NCBI GenBank assembly: GCA_027604665.1
Contig: JADGIZ010000262.1
Location: 1 to 15,602, forward strand
DNA from: Polyrhizophydium stewartii
Lineage: Eukaryota; Chytridiomycota; Chytridiomycetes; Rhizophydiales
Direction: 5' to 3'
Length of the DNA: 15,602 nucleotides
The notes under the pieces were generated by a model, which was not told the DNA's origin, searched no databases, and worked only from the letters and a program-made list of their open reading frames with translations. Positions 10,701 to 15,602 of this stretch are shown one piece after another (within the stretch, counting starts at the first letter, position 1; every line of letters begins with the position of its first letter). Position numbers and translations under genes: made by a program.

Positions 10701-13050
10701 TGCAGGCTCGTGAGGTACATGGCGTTGGTCGACGCGTCGAGATGCACCTGCGCCGTGGCACTCAGCGGAACCTGCACTCGCCGGTCGGCGTTGATCTGCA
10801 CGGCGTGCTGCTTGAGGTTGAGCTCGCGAGCAACCAGTGCCATGCTCGTTGTGACGGCGTCGTCGAGGGCTGGCTTGGCGAGGTGCAAGTCGTGGAGCGG
10901 CACGAGCTGCAGCGACAGCTGGATGTCAGCGGCGGAGTATTCAGGCATGGACCAGACAGAGTAAACAGCAGCGCATACCTGGCTGGCGGCGCCAACATCG
11001 CCATGCGCGATGACGCGGAAGCCCTTGTAGTCGATCACGGCCATGAGCAGCGTGCGCAGAACCGGCGTCTGGGCATCGCCCGCACGGCAAGAAGCCTGAA
11101 GGGCTGCATCGACGCCGCGCAGCTCGCGCGAGCTTCGACCCAGAGCCTCGTGGATCTCCTCTGGCGTCGAGGCTAGCGCCGAGTTGCAGTCAGCATCAGC
11201 GGATGCGCGACTCGCACACGCAAGCGATGGACCGCGGGGCACACGCACCGTCGTAGTCGCAGGCAAACTGGTAAAAGATGCCGTCGTGCGTGCACATGAG
11301 CTCGCTGGTGATCTTGGCGTCGCCGTCGCCGCCGCTGGTGCCGGCCGCACCATCGCCCGTGCTGAGCAGCATCTTTTCTCCGCCGACATGGAACTCGTCG
11401 ATCATCTTCTGGGCGTGCTCGGCGGCCGTCTCGCGGAACGTGCCGACGAGCTCCATCAGCTGCACGTCGCGCTGGAGCAGCGCCTCGATGGTGATGGCGC
11501 GCGACGAGACGAGCATCTGGAACTTCTCGTTCCACGACAGCGGCGGCGGGGCGGCCGATGCCGAGGGAGAAGCACCGGAAGCCGAGCCGGCCGAATCGGC
11601 CGGAGCAAGGCTCATTGGTGCGCGGCGCTTGCGGATTGGTGGCTGCGGAGCATGCATCTCACGAGAGGGTGCGGCCGACATGGTTGCCGCCGCGCTTGGG
11701 TCACCCATGACCGTGAGCTCGTATGGCGTCAGGACGGGGTCCGAGTAGAACGACAGCGTGTCGACGCGCGACGAGGCGAAGCTGTGGACATCGTCATCGC
11801 GGTGCGAGGCGTGTGCCCACCCACCCACGCCGCCGCTGCCGCCCGCCGCGTTGTGCCCCGACCTTGAGACGCCCGATACGCACGAGACACCCGACGCAAC
11901 CGATACGGCGTCGTCGTTGTCGTCGTCGTTGTCATAGTACTCGCTGTCGGCCGCAGAGTAGACCGAGCGGGCGTCGTCGTCGATCGCGGAAGCCGCATAG
12001 GTGCCGCGGTCGCCGCCTCCGATGCGGCTCGATGTATAGCGCGACATGGTCCGTGTGAGCATGGCCGGCTCGCCGCCGCCGCGGCTGCCGCGCAGGGGCG
12101 ACCCGGCCGTCGACGCGCGAGTGTGTCCGCCGCCGTGCGGGAGATGGTGGGCCGTTGCGGATCTCGACATGGCCGAGCCCCGCTTTCCGGCGCCGGTGGT
12201 GCGCATGCCCGAGAGTACGCTGAGCCATTCCTCGCGGTCCGACTGCGTCTGTGCGGCGAGGTGGAACTGCTCGTCGTGTGTTATGCACGTCCCCGTCGGA
12301 TCGCGGTGAGCGCGTCAACAACAGATGCTGCATCGAGCTCCCGCATCCGATGCAACCACCAAACAACGAAAGGCGGAAACACACACCCGCACGCCCACAC
12401 ACGCATACAGACACACAAACACACACCTTGCGCTTGTTCGAGTACACGACAAACGGCGGAGCCATCTTGCGCAGCATCGCCGCGGACACGCCTGTCCCGC
12501 CAGCGGCAGGATCAACGCGCATGTCCGAGACAAGGATCTCGTGCTTGGGGCTCTTTGACAAGTCTCTGTCGTCGTAGATGAAGAGCACGAGGCCGCCGGC
12601 CGGGTCCACGCGGCCAGAGCGCGACGCATCACGGGTAAGGACAAGGTACTTTTGGCGCCACTGCGCAAAGAGACCTGAGCCGGCCTTCTTGAGGACCCAG
12701 CCCTGCTTGAGTGGTGCGAATAATACTGTTGCTGGTGGTGGTAGTGGCGGTGCGGCTGCTGATGCGGATAGGGAGGTCGGGAGGGCCGACTCGCGCGAAG
12801 GCTTGGGAGTCGTGTGGGTCGATGTGTGGGGCGGCACCGTGTTTGGTTGAGCGACCGGGTGCGGCTTGATGTACGGCGAGGCCAGCGTGTGCGACGATAG
12901 GCCGAGCGAGGTGTGGTTGCGCGGGTGTGTCGTGCCCGGCGCTTGTTGGTGAGATGCTGTTGCTGCGGATGGTGTTGTTGCCGCCGCTGGCCCTGCAGCT
13001 GGTGCTGCATGCGCTGGGCCTTCCGCACGCGGCTTGGCTGCAGCGTACAT
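7793..13050 (-). CDS. PH-CLU-TPR protein (clustered-mitochondria family relative)
   Basis: Exons are 13050-12427, 12266-11249, 11172-9191 and 9040-7793. Introns are 160, 76 and 150 nt, all GT-AG, and total coding is exactly 1624 codons. ATG 13050 has A at -3. Residues 1-110 are low-complexity. A PH domain spans about 116-229: QGWVLKKAG, WRQKYLVLTR, then PFVVYSNKRK|FHLAAQTQSDREEW across intron 1. A Ser/Gly/Asp linker follows. CLU-domain signature runs from about 453 (LSWNEKFQ) to GIFYQFACDYD. The CLU central domain includes LHELFPID and HRNGINMRYLG (830-837). TPR-like helices lie at about 1070-1320; the C-terminal region has poly-Gln, poly-Ala and Ser-rich tracts. Canonical CLU1 binds nuclear-encoded mitochondrial mRNAs and controls mitochondrial distribution. 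The PH domain suggests membrane or phosphoinositide targeting, which is inference. I see no CLU ubiquitin-like N-terminal domain. The acceptor at 9041 (CGCCAG) was chosen over one 18 nt further on because it keeps normal TPR length and spacing from CTGAC. Confidence 0.88.
10919..10978 (-). other. Possible frame-preserving 60-nt intron in the PH-CLU gene
   Basis: In sense orientation: CAG|GTATGC donor, a T-rich interior unlike the GC-rich codon use around it, CGCTGAC, then ATCCAG. Length is 60 nt (72 if the next CAG, at 10907, is used). Both are multiples of three with no stop, so reading frame cannot decide. If spliced, the protein is 1603 or 1599 aa. Removal brings FRVIAHGDVGAASQ directly to the LSLQLVPLHD region. 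Confidence 0.5.
12379..12426 (-). repeat. GT-rich tract at the start of PH-CLU intron 1
   Basis: Plus-strand CA-rich sequence, so GT-rich in the sense strand. It begins at the donor itself (AAG|GTGTGTGTTTGTGTG) and covers nearly the first third of the 160-nt intron that splits the PH domain. It resembles the GT tracts in the glycerol kinase introns. Confidence 0.85.
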
Positions 13051-14168
13051 GATCCTCGGAGCCAGTGGACACTCTCTTTCCTTGCCTGTCCCGTTTGTAT
13101 CGTTCTGGCTCTCCTACTCGCCTCCTGTCCTTGAACGAGTCGTGGATGTCGGTGCGCGTCGAGCTCGTAAAGAACAGGTAACAGAAGAGGAGATCAGGTC
13201 TTGCGCGGTTGCTCCGCAGCCGGGATGCTCGCCCACGCCATCCTGTAGTTCTCGCTTTCCGGCTGTCGCTCGTCGTCCGGCTGCGACTGCTTCCGGCGGC
13301 GGCGACCAGATGCGGCCGGAGACAGAGATCCATGCAGCCGCCGCCGTCATGTTCTGGCCGTCCAGATCTCAGACGAGCACATCAGTCTCGCAGCGCACGG
13401 CGCCGGCCAACCGGCAACAGGGTCACGTCGCTCGCCGACAGCGACTGTCCGGCCCGTCGCCGCCTCGCTCTGGCCGCGCCAACTGCGCGCACCGCGGCAC
13501 CGGCGACAGCAAGCCAGAGGCCGATTCTCGCACCATGCCACATGATCCCATGATGATGCTGGCTGCGCTGCAGGGGGCCAAAGATCGCTGCGTTGATGCC
13601 TGTGCCGCCCTGTAACCGAGAATGAAGCCTTTGTGACGCAAGTGTGCTGCACCTGCCGTGTTCTCGCACATGTGCTCATCGGCAGGACGCCTGCCGCTGC
13701 CGCTTGCACGCATCGAGTCCACGAGCAACATCTCTTGCAACACGACAACGATGCGCCGTTCCCATCAACAAAACGAGTTCATTGCACGACCGCGGCACTA
13801 CACGCGCGGCCGTTGTGACTCGCACAGAATCACGAGGGACACGATCTTTAAAGAGGGCCAAGATAGTTCCTTTATGGCGCCGCAAGAGGCGGGGGGGAGA
13901 TGGGGAAGGTGGGCAGGTAAGGACTCGGAGTGTTGATTAGGCAAGGAAGTGCAGGAATTGAATGTCGGTGTTGGGAATGGTGATTGCGTGGCACAATTGG
14001 GTGGCCGCGGAAAGGATTGCGTGCGTGTCGCCGTGTGCCGGTTCGTCTTGGTGCATGCACAAGTTGGTGCGCGAGTGTGTCGTTGGAGCGCGAAGGTCGT
14101 GCTGGAGAACGCGCTCAAGGAGCTGGTGGGGGATCACACCGTGACTGACGATCCGCCACACAAAGGAT

Positions 14169-14196
14169 CGCCGGGATGGAGAAGCCGATCCCGGCG
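14169..14196. repeat. 9-bp inverted repeat with 10-nt loop
   Basis: CGCCGGGAT at 14169-14177 and its exact reverse complement ATCCCGGCG at 14188-14196. It would form a GC-rich hairpin in DNA or RNA. Function unknown; it lies in otherwise unassigned sequence. Confidence 0.6.
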
Positions 14197-14497
14197 CGAA
14201 TAAGCCTTGCGCATGCAGACGGGCGAAGCGGCGATAATGGCAACTCCGTCAAGGGCATTCGCAAAAGACGGCAGCCAAAAGGAAGCGCCGGACGCAAAAA
14301 ACGGTCATGAGGGAAAGGCAGGCAATGTCGCGGCCGCTTGCCGAGAGAAAAAGGGAGATCCCCACATGAGAAGGATGGGGCGATGCGTGTGGTGAGCGAG
14401 AGAGACGAGGAAGCAAGGGTGCGGAGAAACCGCAACGGTGTATCGAGAGCGGATGCGGGGGGTGCGTGAGTGGTGCGCGCTTGCGGTGTACAGAAGC

Positions 14498-14522
14498 GAG
14501 AGAAAGAGAAAGAGAAAGAGGA
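14498..14522. repeat. Polypurine GAGAAA tract
   Basis: Uninterrupted purines on the plus strand, mostly AGAAAG units; polypyrimidine on the minus strand. It lies just past the 3' end of the His/Gln-rich gene. It could be part of that gene's 3' region or a CT-rich promoter element for something further down the minus strand. Confidence 0.75.
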
Positions 14523-14577
14523 CGAATTAATGCAACGACGATGCCCAGAAGCCAAGGTGGGCAGGTAACGTGACAGA

Positions 14578-15602
14578 TCAATACAAAAAGAACAAGTACC
14601 GCAGCAGGAACTCGTTGAGCGAGATCTCGTCCTCGAGTTCCTGGCGCTCGAGAGGCGACAGCATGACCAAAGCTGCGGCGGCCGAGGCAACAACAGCAGC
14701 CGCGGCAGCCGTGGACGTGGCGGCGGCAGGTGCGCTTGGCATCTGTGAGCGGACGCCGCCGCAAGAGTCCGAGACGTTTAGCGTTTGCGGGGCCGAATCG
14801 CAGTCCATTGGCGTGTCCGCTTGGTGCACCGAGGCGAGAGAGTCCGGCACGGGCGACGCCGAGACACGCCTGAAGAGGCTGCCGTGGGTCTGGAACGCGT
14901 CCGCGCCGTCCAAGCTGCTGGCGTCAATACCGTCGGCAGCAGCAGCGGTGCCAGAGAGGTTGGTGCCAGGCGGCACGATGCTGGAGCGTGACACGGTCGG
15001 GGCGGGCGTGGCATAGACATTGTGCTGCAAGGCGAGCGGCAGCGTCGCGTTGACCGTCTGCACGACCCGCGCGGCGGCGCCGTGCTGCATGCTCTGGTCG
15101 GCCTCGATGCGGCTTGCGCGCTGAGCGGCAAGCAGCATCTGCAGGCTGGTGCCGGACGACGCGGAACTGGCTGGGCGGCCGTTCTGGCTCGCGCAGAGCT
15201 GGTAAGCAGAGCCGTGCGAGTGCGCCAGGTCAAGCGAGTCGATGGACTGTCGCGGCAGATGCTGATGCTCGTGCTGGTGCTGGTGCTGGTGCTGGTGCTG
15301 GTGCGAGTGTGCGTGCTGATACTGCGGAAGCTGCTGTTGATAATGCTGGTGATAATGCTGATGTTGGATCTGATGTTGCAACAAGTAATGCTGCATCTGC
15401 TGCTGGTGGTGGTGCTGCATCACAAGGTGGTGGTGAAGCAACTGCTGCTGCAGATGCACAGGCAGCGCCGGTATCGCCGATTGGTCGTGGACGAGCAGCC
15501 GGGCGAGATGCGACCACGGCGAGGCCATGTCGTCGCCAAGCACAGACGGCAAGGGGCTCTGGTGGGACAAGTGGTGCAGTGGCGGCGGGGGTGGTGGTGG
15601 CT
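14578..15602 (-). CDS. His/Gln-rich low-complexity protein, 3' exon, 5' end off window
   Basis: Not recognised as any family. The frame is open from the right edge to TGA at 14580-14578, about 341 codons. Its first visible residues are a proline run (PPPPPPP), so the true start lies beyond the window; an internal Met occurs in GDDMASPW. The next ~100 residues are rich in His and Gln, including an alternating HQ run. After that come Ser/Ala-rich and Ala-rich stretches. The C terminus (LERQELEDEISLNEFLLRY, then LFFLY) is the only part that looks folded, probably an amphipathic helix. Such Gln/His tracts are common in fungal transcription factors and RNA-binding regulators, but no DNA- or RNA-binding domain is visible, so no role is assigned. 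Codon use is GC-rich like the neighbours. Confidence 0.75.
   Translation of the reverse strand, partial: PPPPPPPLHHLSHQSPLPSVLGDDMASPWSHLARLLVHDQSAIPALPVHLQQQLLHHHLVMQHHHQQQMQHYLLQHQIQHQHYHQHYQQQLPQYQHAHSHQHQHQHQHQHEHQHLPRQSIDSLDLAHSHGSAYQLCASQNGRPASSASSGTSLQMLLAAQRASRIEADQSMQHGAAARVVQTVNATLPLALQHNVYATPAPTVSRSSIVPPGTNLSGTAAAADGIDASSLDGADAFQTHGSLFRRVSASPVPDSLASVHQADTPMDCDSAPQTLNVSDSCGGVRSQMPSAPAAATSTAAAAAVVASAAAALVMLSPLERQELEDEISLNEFLLRYLFFLY
15271..15304 (-). repeat. CACCAG hexanucleotide repeat encoding His-Gln
   Basis: Plus-strand GTGCTG units in tandem, sense CACCAG, five to six copies in frame, giving alternating His-Gln. Related CAT/CAG-rich imperfect repeats continue to about 15440. 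Confidence 0.9.

Larger units (their letters stand above)
13051..14577. other. 1.5-kb region with no supportable gene
   Basis: Lies between the 5' end of the PH-CLU gene and the 3' end of the His/Gln-rich gene, so it should hold the PH-CLU promoter and the other gene's terminator. Several minus-strand frames look protein-like over short lengths (13382-13609; 13937-14250; 13676-13885), but none has a usable ATG plus in-phase splice sites. CT-rich minus-strand runs occur at 13890-13920 and 14498-14522. A minus-strand CTTTAAAG lies near 13846-13853. A small multi-exon gene on the minus strand remains possible. Confidence 0.5.

Noticed and set aside
13034..13615. Plus-strand 193-codon frame upstream of the PH-CLU gene
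   Set aside because: No domain, mixed composition, and it overlaps the PH-CLU leader in antisense. The minus-strand frames look more protein-like.
13610..13731. Two-exon small gene starting at ATG 13731 with a 43-nt intron (13652-13610)
   Set aside because: Exon 1 is 79 nt, so the join throws the downstream GGTGINAAIFG frame out of phase. The intron is shorter than all others here and lacks CTGAC.
14169..14196. tRNA or other known structured RNA at the hairpin
   Set aside because: No T-loop GTTCGAAT-type sequence, acceptor stem or cloverleaf spacing nearby.

Overview
The window is nuclear DNA of a eukaryote, most likely a fungus. It is GC-rich, the genes carry short GT-AG introns (about 65-170 nt), and one gene encodes POM152, the pore-membrane nucleoporin typical of fungi. 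The lineage cannot be fixed from sequence alone. Several introns per gene in so GC-rich a genome would suit an early-diverging (chytrid-like) fungus, but that is a guess. I saw no mobile element, tRNA, rRNA, CRISPR array or virus-derived gene.

Layout, left to right. (1) 1-1371, minus: the middle part of a glycerol kinase (GUT1/GlpK family), five exons, with the 3' half beyond the left edge. (2) 1372-1759: the head-to-head gap between glycerol kinase and the next gene. Both neighbours begin at an internal splice acceptor, and neither has a recognisable 5' exon here. (3) 1760-3158, plus: an EpsinR/Ent3-type ENTH clathrin adaptor lacking the start of its ENTH domain. (4) 3306-7553, plus: a complete two-exon POM152 (1382 aa). 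(5) 7554-7792: a convergent 3' spacer with candidate poly(A) signals. (6) 7793-13050, minus: a complete 1623-aa protein in four exons with a PH domain, a CLU domain, a CLU central domain and TPRs. It is a CLU relative with a PH domain where the usual CLU N-terminus would be. (7) 13051-14577: 1.5 kb with no gene I can support, but some protein-like open stretches. (8) 14578-15602, minus: the 3' part of an unrecognised His/Gln-rich low-complexity protein running off the right edge.

The genes are unrelated housekeeping functions: glycerol metabolism, TGN/endosome trafficking, nuclear pore anchoring and a CLU/TPR protein. There is no operon logic. The exon models join in frame throughout. The points most worth a second look are the paired 5' truncations at 1372-1759, the PH-CLU-TPR architecture, a possible frame-preserving intron inside that gene, the recurrent CTGAC branch-site motif, and G10 runs in three glycerol kinase introns.
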